Assembly: GCF_000613345.1 (NCBI RefSeq)
Contig: NZ_BAIS01000004.1
Span: 32,648 to 96,647 of the forward strand
Source: Prevotella disiens JCM 6334 = ATCC 29426
GTDB taxonomy: Bacteria; Bacteroidota; Bacteroidia; Bacteroidales; Bacteroidaceae
Direction of reading: 5' to 3'
DNA length: 64,000 bases
Positions 45,064 to 52,606 of the stretch are shown piece by piece (the first letter of the stretch is position 1; every line of letters starts with the position of its first letter). The translations under genes and the position numbers were made by a program. The notes under the pieces were generated by a model. That model saw nothing but the letters and a program-made list of their open reading frames with translations, did no database searches and had not been told where the DNA came from.

Positions 45064-45070
45064 TAAGGTA

Positions 45071-45904
45071 ATGCAAAAGCAATTTAACACAGGCGAAACG
45101 CAAGAAACGCTCCGTCAGGAATACAATCCTGACGGTTCTGTGCTTCGTCGTGCCCAACTGCGCATGTTGGATATGGCTATTTATCTGCAAGAAACAGCTA
45201 AGAAAATTGGCGTTTCTTGTAGACTTGATGGCGGAAATGTGTTAGGAGCAATGCGCCATGGAGGCTTTATTCCTTGGGACGATGACATAGATATGGTTGT
45301 CAGTCAAAAAGAATTTAAAACTTTTTGCGATTATCTTAAAGCCCACCCACACCCCGATTATATCTTGCAAGACAATTCCACCGATGCTGGTTTCTATAAA
45401 GAATGGGCTTGTTTGCGAGATTTACGAACAGAAAATAGAAGCCATGACGATGCCGATAGTGAAGATAGACGAATGCACGAGGCACAAAAGTATCGTGGTT
45501 TGCATATAGACATCTTTCCATACGAAGGAAATATGATTCCTTGGTTGCAGCATTTGGCAGCAAAACTTTCGGTGAATTTGAATCTAAAATGTGCTGGAAA
45601 ATATCCTTTCATAGCACAATTGGGATATGATATTTTGCATTATGCTGTTTTTCCTACCTTTAGAATCATTGGTAAACTTTTTGGAAATCCTAATTTGTAT
45701 ATGCATTCTTACGGCGCATGGTTCTATGAACAGAATCCCAAAAGTATCATGATACCCCATAAAGATATTGTTTTTGAGGGCTATACCTTTGAAGGTCCTG
45801 CCGATGCAGAAGAACTTTGTCGCATAGCTTATGGTGATTTTATGAAACTTCCTCCTCGTGATAAACGTGATAGGCACAAAATAGATGTGAAGTTCTTTGA
45901 TTAG
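45071..45904 (+). CDS. LicD-family phosphotransferase
   Basis: A 277-aa LicD/fukutin-family protein. The signature RLDGGNVLGAMRHGGFIPWD followed by DDIDMVV is at residues 51-77, with the Asp cluster 70-74. LHIDIFPYEG and the C-terminal KLPPRDKRDRHKIDVKFFD are typical. LicD enzymes move phosphocholine from CDP-choline; the fukutin relatives move ribitol phosphate from CDP-ribitol. Since the next gene encodes a CDP-polyol-type cytidylyltransferase, ribitol or glycerol phosphate is a likely cargo here. It starts 7 bases after rseP. Confidence 0.9.
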   Translation: MQKQFNTGETQETLRQEYNPDGSVLRRAQLRMLDMAIYLQETAKKIGVSCRLDGGNVLGAMRHGGFIPWDDDIDMVVSQKEFKTFCDYLKAHPHPDYILQDNSTDAGFYKEWACLRDLRTENRSHDDADSEDRRMHEAQKYRGLHIDIFPYEGNMIPWLQHLAAKLSVNLNLKCAGKYPFIAQLGYDILHYAVFPTFRIIGKLFGNPNLYMHSYGAWFYEQNPKSIMIPHKDIVFEGYTFEGPADAEELCRIAYGDFMKLPPRDKRDRHKIDVKFFD

Positions 45905-45950
45905 ATAGTCTTTTTACATAATTACGAATAAATTTTAAAGTGTTCAAAAT

Positions 45951-46670
45951 ATGAATGTAGTTGTAATCTTTGCTGGTGGTTCAGGGCTTCGTATGCATAC
46001 CAAGTCCAGACCGAAACAATTTCTCGATTTAAACGGGAAACCAATTATTATCTATACGCTTGAACTCTTTGACAATCACCCCATGATTGATGCCATTGTC
46101 GTTTCATGCATTGAAGATTGGATACCTTTCTTAGAGAAAATGTTGCGTAAATTCGAAATCAATAAGGTGGTAAAGATAGTTCCTGGTGGAAAAACAGGAC
46201 AAGATTCTATCTATAATGGGCTTTGTGCCGCCGAAAATTATGCGAAAGGCGAGAATGCCGTTGTGCTTATTCATGATGGTGTTCGTCCATTGATAACAGA
46301 AGACACGATAACCGATAATATAAATAAGGTGAAAGAATGCTCTAATTGTATTACTTGTGTCCCTGCTACCGAAACGTTTATTGTCAAACAAAAAGATGAT
46401 AGCCTTGAAATACCTTCTCGGGAAAATTCGTTGATAGCACGTGCGCCACAAAGTTTTTATCTTTCCGATATTCTTTCGGCTCATCGCAAGGCTATCAAAG
46501 AGAACCGCCATGATTTTATAGACTCGTGTACCATGATGAGTTATTATGGTTACAAGTTAGGCACCATTATCGGACCTATGGAAAATATAAAGATAACCAC
46601 TCCCGCAGACTTCTTTGTTCTCCGTGCAATGGTAAAAGTGCATGAAGACCAACAAATATTTGGATTATAG
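45951..46670 (+). CDS. IspD/TarI-like cytidylyltransferase
   Basis: A 239-aa enzyme of the IspD/TarI family. The CTP-binding start is VVVIFAGGSGLRMHTKSRPK, then QFLDLNGKPIIIYTLELF, VIHDGVRPLI-like (LIHDGVRPLITED) and RAPQSFYLSDI. It makes either CDP-methylerythritol (IspD) or CDP-ribitol (TarI/ISPD). The setting between licD and an epimerase gene favours CDP-ribitol for glycan decoration, but it could be the organism's IspD, since no other copy is in the window. The end overlaps the next gene. Confidence 0.8.
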   Translation: MNVVVIFAGGSGLRMHTKSRPKQFLDLNGKPIIIYTLELFDNHPMIDAIVVSCIEDWIPFLEKMLRKFEINKVVKIVPGGKTGQDSIYNGLCAAENYAKGENAVVLIHDGVRPLITEDTITDNINKVKECSNCITCVPATETFIVKQKDDSLEIPSRENSLIARAPQSFYLSDILSAHRKAIKENRHDFIDSCTMMSYYGYKLGTIIGPMENIKITTPADFFVLRAMVKVHEDQQIFGL

Positions 46671-47712
46671 AGAAATGAATCATATTCTCGAAGAAGATAT
46701 TACCCAATTTGCCAATGATTTTCAGTGGCATAACGAACTATCGGGAAAAGTAATAGCAGTTACAGGAGCTACGGGATTGCTTGGCTCGTGTATGGTGCGC
46801 TGTCTTTTGGCTTTGAATCGTAAGTATAACACCAAGATATATGTTTTGGCTGTTGTCAGAAATGTGCAAAAGGCGATGGAAATGTTTGGAGAAGCAAATC
46901 CACAGTTAGGTTTCTATGCTTACGATTTTTCCTCAAACAAGCTATTCTCGCCAGAGAAAAAGCCTGATTTTATCATTCATTTAGCCAGTCCAACAGCATC
47001 TAAATTTTTCGTTGAAAATCCTGTTGAAACGATGAATATCGTATATGAAGGTACGAAAACGTTACTCGAATATGCGAAAAAGAATAAAGTAGAATCATTG
47101 CTATTGGCTTCTTCTTTAGAAGTTTATGGAGTCGTTACCGATGATAGTGCACCGCTTACAGAAGAAACTTTTGGTGAACTTGACCCAATGGATTCACGAA
47201 GTAGCTATCCAATGGCAAAGCGAGCAGCAGAAGCACTCTGCCATAATTATGCCATACAATATGGTGTCCCTGCAAAGGTGGCTCGTTTAGCACAAACATT
47301 TGGTGCAGGAGTTGCCAAAGACGACAAACGTGTGTTTGCACAATTTGCTCGTAATATTCTGAATAACGAGGATATTGTGATGTTTACAACAGGAGAATTA
47401 AGTCGAAGTTATTGTTATACGATGGACGCTCTTACGGCAATGTTCTGTATTCTTTTGCGTGGCAAAGACGGCGAGGCATATAATGTAGCTAACGAAACCA
47501 CTTATATGTCTATCAAAAATATGGCAAAATTCCTTGTTCGTGAATTTAATTTTGCCGTGAAAGTCGTTGTTCAATTAAAAGAAAATATGGGCTATTCTCC
47601 AGTTACTCGTTTGAGATTGTCTACGCAAAAGATAACACAATTGGGCTGGAAACCAAAGTATGGACTTTCTGAAATGTTTCATCGTCTTATCGAATCAATG
47701 AAAGAAGAATGA
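46642..47712 (+). CDS. NAD-dependent epimerase/dehydratase (extended SDR)
   Basis: A 356-aa extended short-chain dehydrogenase. The Rossmann motif is TGATGLLGS at residues 41-49. The catalytic YxxxK is in SSYPMAKRAAEALCHNYAIQ. LARLAQTFGAG-like (VARLAQTFGAGVAKDDKRVF) is the substrate-binding part. A later internal ATG (46,675) is possible as the start; the longer form overlaps the cytidylyltransferase gene by 29 bases. It may reduce or epimerise the sugar used with the CDP-polyol system. Confidence 0.83.
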   Translation: MKTNKYLDYREMNHILEEDITQFANDFQWHNELSGKVIAVTGATGLLGSCMVRCLLALNRKYNTKIYVLAVVRNVQKAMEMFGEANPQLGFYAYDFSSNKLFSPEKKPDFIIHLASPTASKFFVENPVETMNIVYEGTKTLLEYAKKNKVESLLLASSLEVYGVVTDDSAPLTEETFGELDPMDSRSSYPMAKRAAEALCHNYAIQYGVPAKVARLAQTFGAGVAKDDKRVFAQFARNILNNEDIVMFTTGELSRSYCYTMDALTAMFCILLRGKDGEAYNVANETTYMSIKNMAKFLVREFNFAVKVVVQLKENMGYSPVTRLRLSTQKITQLGWKPKYGLSEMFHRLIESMKEE

Positions 47713-48617
47713 TGAAGCTTAAAATATTACAGCGAATTAGTCAGTCTATCTTTCATGTCTATAATCGAAAAGACTTGACTTCGTGGGACATTGCACCGCA
47801 ACAACATCTTCCTATTTATGGTGTTTACCATATTATGTTAGATGAAGGGTGGGAAACTTTGGCGCAAGACCAACTCAAAAGTTTAAAAGAAAGTGGATTA
47901 TTGGAAGCAACTACCAAGCTATTCGTAAGTTGTATTACTCCGAATAAGGCAATGGTAGAAAAGCTTAAACAAGTCTTGAATAGCGAAAAAGTAGAGATAA
48001 TTGCAAGCTCAGTCAATCCTAAAAAATATGAATATCCAGCCTTGCAATACATCAAAGAATTGAGTTTACGCGAAGATAGTCTTATCTATTATTTTCATTC
48101 TAAAGGCATTTCCTATCAGTCTTTAGAAACCCACGACCGTCTTTTCCTATCTTTTCAACGAAAAATAGAAGCATGGCGCAAGATGTTAGAATACTTTGTG
48201 TTCCATAAATGGAAAGTTGCCGTCAATGTTTTGTCTAACGGCTATGATACTTATAGCTGCTATCGATGGCCGCCTCAAAACTATACAATGTATTCTGGGA
48301 GTTTTTGGTGGGCTACGGCTGCACATATTCGCCGTTTGCCCGATTTTAATTCGGAAATTATTTCGGCTAATCGCTTTTATTCAGAGATATGGTTGTTTGA
48401 AGAAGAACACCAACAATTCTCAGCTTTTGATACAATAGCCGACTTATATTTTGTGCGCATTCCAAATTCTATTTATATGGACGGCGTTCCTCGTTTGTTT
48501 GATAAGTTGCAATTCTCTATCGTCTATAATTTGCGAAAAATCGAGAAACATATTTTTCATTATAATTATAAGAAAGTTTGCCAACAACGTTTCCAAAAAT
48601 TGAAAGCAAAGATATAA
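47709..48617 (+). CDS. Hypothetical protein of a surface-glycan cluster, possibly a glycosyltransferase
   Basis: A 302-aa protein I do not recognise with confidence. LYYFHSKG-like (LIYYFHSKGISYQSLE) and NYTMYSGSFWWATAAHIRRL, with WLFEEEHQQF later, recall the acceptor-side motifs of some capsule glycosyltransferases. No signal peptide or membrane segment is evident. ATGA overlap with the epimerase gene places it in the licD cluster. Function is inferred only from context. Confidence 0.65.
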   Translation: MMKLKILQRISQSIFHVYNRKDLTSWDIAPQQHLPIYGVYHIMLDEGWETLAQDQLKSLKESGLLEATTKLFVSCITPNKAMVEKLKQVLNSEKVEIIASSVNPKKYEYPALQYIKELSLREDSLIYYFHSKGISYQSLETHDRLFLSFQRKIEAWRKMLEYFVFHKWKVAVNVLSNGYDTYSCYRWPPQNYTMYSGSFWWATAAHIRRLPDFNSEIISANRFYSEIWLFEEEHQQFSAFDTIADLYFVRIPNSIYMDGVPRLFDKLQFSIVYNLRKIEKHIFHYNYKKVCQQRFQKLKAKI

Positions 48618-48707
48618 AAATCGCAGTTTTATGTTAGCTGTTTGTTAATAATTTGTAAATAATTCCCTTTGGCGGCTGCATCGCAACTCTACCTAATAAA
48701 AAATGAG

Positions 48708-48857
48708 TAATTTTGCAGACCGATTATTTCGAGGGTGAACTTAGAACCCTCAGCTCGTTGTGTGTTAATAGTGTAACTTTTGGCCGAGTCGCATGGTTAG
48801 TGAATCCAATGAGCAAGAATTAAAAACGTTTTTTAGTAGTAAAATTTAAAATTTAAA
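48708..48857 (+). promoter_or_regulatory. Promoter and structured leader of rplM
   Basis: A TAATTTTG -7 element at 48,708-48,715 is followed by about 140 bases before the rplM ATG. A 6-bp hairpin (GAGGGT 48,731-48,736 with ACCCTC 48,746-48,751) lies at the start of the transcript. A long structured 5' region before L13 fits an autoregulatory ribosomal-protein leader; I recall such a leader described in Bacteroidia. Confidence 0.5.
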
Positions 48858-49321
48858 ATGAACACTTTAAGTTACAAGACTATTTCCTTGAACAAGGAAA
48901 CAGCCAAGAAAGAGTGGGTTGTAGTTGATGCTACCGACCAAATTGTAGGTCGTCTCTGCTCTAAAGTTGCTAAGATGCTTCGTGGCAAGTATAAGCCAAC
49001 CTTTACTCCACACGTTGATTGTGGGGACAATGTAATCATTATCAACGCTGATAAGGTTAAGTTTACAGGCAAGAAAGAAACTGACAAAGTTTACACTCGC
49101 TATACTGGTTATCCAGGTGGTCAACGCTTCAATACTCCAGCAGAACTTCGTACAAAGAAGAATGGTGTAGAAAAAATGTTGCGTCATGCCGTTAAAGGTA
49201 TGTTACCAAAGGGAATCCTCGGTCGTCATTTGCTCGATAACCTTTATGTAATTGAAGGAACAGAGTTAAACGGACTCGAGCACAAAAGCCAAAGTCAATT
49301 GATATTAACCAGTATAAATAA
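48858..49321 (+). CDS. rplM: 50S ribosomal protein L13 (C-terminal frame broken near 49,279)
   Basis: L13, about 154 aa. The body KEWVVVDATDQIVGRLCSKV and GVEKMLRHAVKGMLPKG is normal. After GTELNGLE the given frame becomes HKSQSQLILT and runs into rpsI. Adding one A at CTCGAGCACA (49,276-49,282) gives AQKPKSIDINQYK and a stop at 49,319-49,321, eight bases before rpsI. That tail is typical of L13. An essential gene with a one-base loss is best explained by an error in the sequence. Confidence 0.9.
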
Positions 49322-49329
49322 TAGGAAAC

Positions 49330-49716
49330 ATGGAAGTAATAAATACAATTGGACGCCGTAAGAGCGCCGTTGCTCGTATCTATCTTTCAGAAGGTACCGG
49401 TAAGATTACAATCAACAAAAAAGATATAACTGAATTTTTCCCATCTGCTATTTTGCAATACGTTGTAAAACAACCATTGCAGTTGTTAGGTGTTGAAGGT
49501 CAGTACGATATTAAGGTAAATCTCTATGGTGGTGGTTTCACAGGTCAGAGCCAAGCACTCCGTCTTGCTATTGCTCGCGCACTCGTTGAGATTAATCCTG
49601 AAGACAAAAAGAACTTGAAAGACCACGGATTCTTGACACGCGATAGCCGTGCCGTAGAACGTAAGAAGCCAGGTCAGCCAAAGGCACGTGCTCACTTCCA
49701 GTTCAGCAAGCGTTAA
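49330..49716 (+). CDS. rpsI: 30S ribosomal protein S9
   Basis: A 128-aa S9. INTIGRRKSAVARIYLSEGT at the start and SRAVERKKPGQPKARAHFQF then SKR at the end are diagnostic; the C-terminal arginine tail reaches the P-site tRNA. It is the standard partner of rplM, encoded directly after it. Confidence 0.97.
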   Translation: MEVINTIGRRKSAVARIYLSEGTGKITINKKDITEFFPSAILQYVVKQPLQLLGVEGQYDIKVNLYGGGFTGQSQALRLAIARALVEINPEDKKNLKDHGFLTRDSRAVERKKPGQPKARAHFQFSKR

Positions 49717-49865
49717 TTTTTTATACATTGCGCTTGAGTTTAGTATCTAAATCGGTGAGATTCCAAATCGGGGACTACCCACTGGTTGATTCTAACGAGC
49801 CAGACGGAGCTTATTCGTCAAGAAAGAATTAAAAAGAAAGTAAACAAACAAAAAACAAAAGAAAG
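49717..49865 (+). promoter_or_regulatory. Leader of rpsB
   Basis: About 150 bases between rpsI and rpsB with short complementary segments, for example GACG with CGTC around 49,813-49,829. It could fold into an S2-type regulatory leader. No TAnnTTTG element is clear, so it may be read from rplM. Confidence 0.3.
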
Positions 49866-50668
49866 ATGTCAAGAACAAATTTTGACCAATTATTGCAAGC
49901 AGGTTGTCATTTCGGACACCTCCATCGTAAGTGGAATCCAGCCATGAAACATATATCTATATGGAACGTAATGGTATCCACATCATCGACCTTCATAAAA
50001 CTGTAGCAAAAATCGATGAGGCTGCTGAAGTTCTCAAAGGTATCGCTAAGAGCGGAAAGAAGATTTTGTTCGTCGCTACTAAAAAACAATCTAAGGACGT
50101 TGTTGCTGAAAAGGCTGCATCGGTTAATATGCCATACGTAAACGAACGTTGGGCTGGTGGTATGCTTACCAACTTCCCTACCATTCGTAAGGCTATTAAG
50201 AAAATGACGAACATCGATAGATTGATGAACGATGGTACATTCTCAAATCTTTCTAAGCGCGAAATCCTCCAAATTTCACGCCAACGTGCAAAGCTTGAGA
50301 AGAACCTTGGCTCTATTGCTGACCTTACACGTCTTCCTTCTGCACTTTTCGTTATCGACGTAATGAAGGAACACATCGCTGTTAAGGAAGCTAATCGTTT
50401 GGGTATCCCTGTATTTGGTATCGTTGATACTAATTCTGACCCTAAAAACATCGATTACGTTATCCCTGCAAACGACGACGCTAAGGATTCTGTTGAGGTT
50501 ATCCTCGGTGCTTGCTGCACTGCTATTGCTGAAGGTTTGGAAGAACGTAAGGCTGAAAAGGCTGACGAAAAGGCTGCTGCTGAACAAGCTGAAGAAGCTG
50601 CTGAAGCTAAACCAAAGCGTGCTGCACGCAAGGCTGAAAAGGCAGAAGAAACTCCTGCTGCTGAATAA
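49866..50668 (+). CDS. rpsB: 30S ribosomal protein S2 (frame broken near 49,950)
   Basis: S2, about 267 aa when repaired. It starts MSRTNFDQLLQAGCHFGHLH then RKWNPAMK. The next bases, GAAACATATATC (49,946-49,957), lack one C; with CCA restored it reads PYIYMERNGIHIIDLHKTVA and continues to the end without interruption. The C-terminal extension is Lys/Ala/Glu-rich (AAEQAEEAAEAKPKRAARKA), common in Bacteroidetes S2. A true frameshift would be lethal, so this is a sequence error. Confidence 0.93.
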
Positions 50669-50691
50669 AGAATATTAAAAACATTATTATA

Positions 50692-50756
50692 TGGGCATTG
50701 GCGAACGCTCGTGAGGCATAATGCGACTCGCTACGTTTACCAACGCCCACATTTTT
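50692..50756 (+). terminator. Hairpin between rpsB and tsf (terminator or attenuator)
   Basis: TGGGCATTGG pairs with CCAACGCCCA across a 38-base loop with inner pairing, one mismatch, then CATTTTTT. It sits 24 bases after rpsB and 26 bases before tsf, so it may reduce tsf expression relative to rpsB. Confidence 0.6.
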
Positions 50757-50782
50757 TAATCATAAATTGAAAGGAAAACAAA

Positions 50783-51781
50783 ATGGCTGTATCAATTGAA
50801 GATATTAAGAAACTTCGTGCCATGACTGGTGCTGGTCTTGCTGACGTAAAGAACGCACTCAATGAGGCTGAAGGAGATTTCGATAAAGCAAAAGAATTGC
50901 TCCGTGAACGTGGTTTGGCTATCGCTGCTAAGCGTTCTGACCGTGAAACTGCAAACGGTTGTGTACTCGTAAAAGCTGTTGATGGCTACGCTGCCATGGT
51001 AGCTGTTAAGTGTGAAACCGACTTCGTTGCTAACGGTAAGGACTTCATCGCAATGGTACAAGAAATTCTTGATGCTACTGTTGCTGCTAAGGCTAAGTCT
51101 ATTGACGAAGTAAAGGCTTTGAAAATGGCTAACGGAGACGATGCTGCTACTGCTGTTCAACAACGTTCAGGTATCACTGGCGAAAAGATGGAAATCGATG
51201 GTTTCAACTTTATCGAAGGCGAAAACCTTTCTGTTTACGACCACATGGGCAAGCACACACTTGCTACTATCGTACAATTGAGCAACAACAACGAAGAAGC
51301 TGGACACAAAGTAGCGATGCAAGTTGCTGCTATGAAGCCAGTTGCTTTGAACGAAGCATCTGTTCCACAAGAAGTTAAAGACGAAGAATATAAGGTTGCT
51401 ATCCAAAAGACTAAGGAAGAGCAAGTTGAAAAGGCTGTTGTAGCTGCAATCAAGAAGGCTGGTATCAATGCAAACCTCGTTGATAGCGAAGAACACATCG
51501 AGTCTAACATCAACAAGGGTTGGCTTACACGCGAAGATGCTGACAAGGCACTCGAAATCAAGAAAACTGTTGCTGAAGAAAAGGCTGCAAACTTAAACGA
51601 AAACATGATTGAGAACATCGCTAAGGGTCGTCTCAACAAGTTCTTCAAAGATAACTGTCTTGTAGACCAAGAATTCCAATTCGCTGATGGCGACAAAATC
51701 AATGTTGCTGATTGGTTGAAATCACAAAACAAAGACCTCGCAGTAGTTGATTACAAGCGTTTCACTCTTTCTGCTGAATAA
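50783..51781 (+). CDS. tsf: Elongation factor Ts
   Basis: A 332-aa EF-Ts, the guanine-nucleotide exchange factor for EF-Tu. The UBA-like N-terminus IEDIKKLRAMTGAGLADVKN and KCETDFVANGKDF are diagnostic. The frame is intact. Alanine/glutamate-rich linkers make it longer than the E. coli protein, as is usual in Bacteroidetes. Confidence 0.97.
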   Translation: MAVSIEDIKKLRAMTGAGLADVKNALNEAEGDFDKAKELLRERGLAIAAKRSDRETANGCVLVKAVDGYAAMVAVKCETDFVANGKDFIAMVQEILDATVAAKAKSIDEVKALKMANGDDAATAVQQRSGITGEKMEIDGFNFIEGENLSVYDHMGKHTLATIVQLSNNNEEAGHKVAMQVAAMKPVALNEASVPQEVKDEEYKVAIQKTKEEQVEKAVVAAIKKAGINANLVDSEEHIESNINKGWLTREDADKALEIKKTVAEEKAANLNENMIENIAKGRLNKFFKDNCLVDQEFQFADGDKINVADWLKSQNKDLAVVDYKRFTLSAE

Positions 51782-51821
51782 GCAAACAGAAGAAGAAATT
51801 ACTTCAAAAACAAATACAAAA

Positions 51822-51859
51822 GAACCGAAAAGCGCAATCTTTTCGGTTCTTTTTTTTTT
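51822..51859 (+). terminator. Intrinsic terminator of the rpsB-tsf operon
   Basis: A perfect 11-bp stem (GAACCGAAAAG with CTTTTCGGTTC), a 6-base loop and a run of ten T residues. Confidence 0.92.
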
Positions 51860-51862
51860 GAC

Positions 51863-51957
51863 ACTTTGTAAGGGCGTGATTCATCACGTTCCTAACATTC
51901 TAAGAATGAGGAAAGTTATAGCTATGAGGAACGTGATAAATCACGCCCCTACAAAGT
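51863..51957. repeat. MITE-like element with 31-bp inverted arms
   Basis: Left arm 51,863-51,893 and right arm 51,927-51,957 are reverse complements with three mismatches (ACTTTGTA-GGGCGTGATT-ATCACGTTCCT). The centre is 33 bases and non-coding. No clear target duplication is visible. It abuts the tsf terminator. Confidence 0.65.
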
Positions 51958-51998
51958 AGCATTACTTGCAAAAACAACTATCTTGCATTAAAAAAAAT

Positions 51999-52103
51999 AA
52001 TATTACGTCAAATTAAGGACATTTGCTTCACGATTTTTCAAAACGCAAATTACCATAAGGAACGTAATATTACGGTAAATTAAAGACATTCGCTTCCCGA
52101 TTT
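51999..52103. repeat. Two imperfect 38-bp direct repeats
   Basis: Units 51,999-52,036 and 52,066-52,103 (both beginning AATATTACG and ending CGATTT) differ at five positions; the spacing is 67 bases. They lie in the 825-base gap between tsf and the next gene; no gene is seen here. Confidence 0.55.
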
Positions 52104-52252
52104 AAATTTGTGTTTCGAATTTATACATTTTGTATGAATTATTGAAAAAGTATATCCAAAACATAAACTCGTGTTAAATCCTTTTTTCTTACCACGAGTT
52201 ACTACTTCTTTATTACTTTTGCAGCGTGTTTAATAACAATAACTAATTTAAA

Positions 52253-52327
52253 ATGCGTGTGAAAAAGAAAAATTTTACTCAGTTTTGTAGCACTGCTTGC
52301 ATCTTGACATTTCTTTTTTTCTCGTAA
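52253..52327 (+). other. Possible 24-codon leader peptide or gene remnant
   Basis: The frame MRVKKKNFTQFCSTACILTF then LFFS begins 31 bases after a TACTTTTG element (52,214-52,221). The alternative frame reads KILLSFVALLAS, like a signal peptide, so it may be the broken start of a secreted protein. It ends just before a minus-strand small RNA. Confidence 0.3.
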
Positions 52328-52338
52328 CCTTTGGACAT

Positions 52339-52401
52339 AAAAAAAGGAGTACCGCTGTACTCCAACCTTTGTTAACCTTAAATCTAATACTATGAAAAAC
52401 A
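52339..52401 (-). ncRNA. Short terminator-bearing RNA, copy 1
   Basis: The minus strand has a -7 element TAACTTTG (complement of 52,407-52,414) and then a roughly 60-base transcript containing TAGTATTAGATTTAAGGTTA. It ends in a perfect 7-bp hairpin (GGAGTAC/GTACTCC, loop AGCG) followed by seven T residues. The same sequence with one base change occurs on the plus strand near 62,020. No ORF is present. Function is unknown. Confidence 0.65.
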
Positions 52402-52552
52402 CAATGCAAAGTTAAAAGATATATCGAAATAATGAAAATAAAAACGCCATAATATTAGAAAATCGTCAGTTTTATTGACCTAAATCAATGAAATTCATGA
52501 ATAGACGTTGAAAAAAGAAGCTGAATACATCTTGTTTTTTCAATTTTTTCGT

Positions 52553-52583
52553 TTGCTTTAATGCAAAATTTACTGTATTTTTG
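52553..52583 (+). promoter_or_regulatory. Promoter of the helix-hairpin-helix protein gene
   Basis: TTG at 52,553, 20 bases, TATTTTTG at 52,576-52,583; the ATG follows 23 bases later. Confidence 0.65.
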
Positions 52584-52606
52584 CATAAACTTTGACCTAA
52601 ATTACA

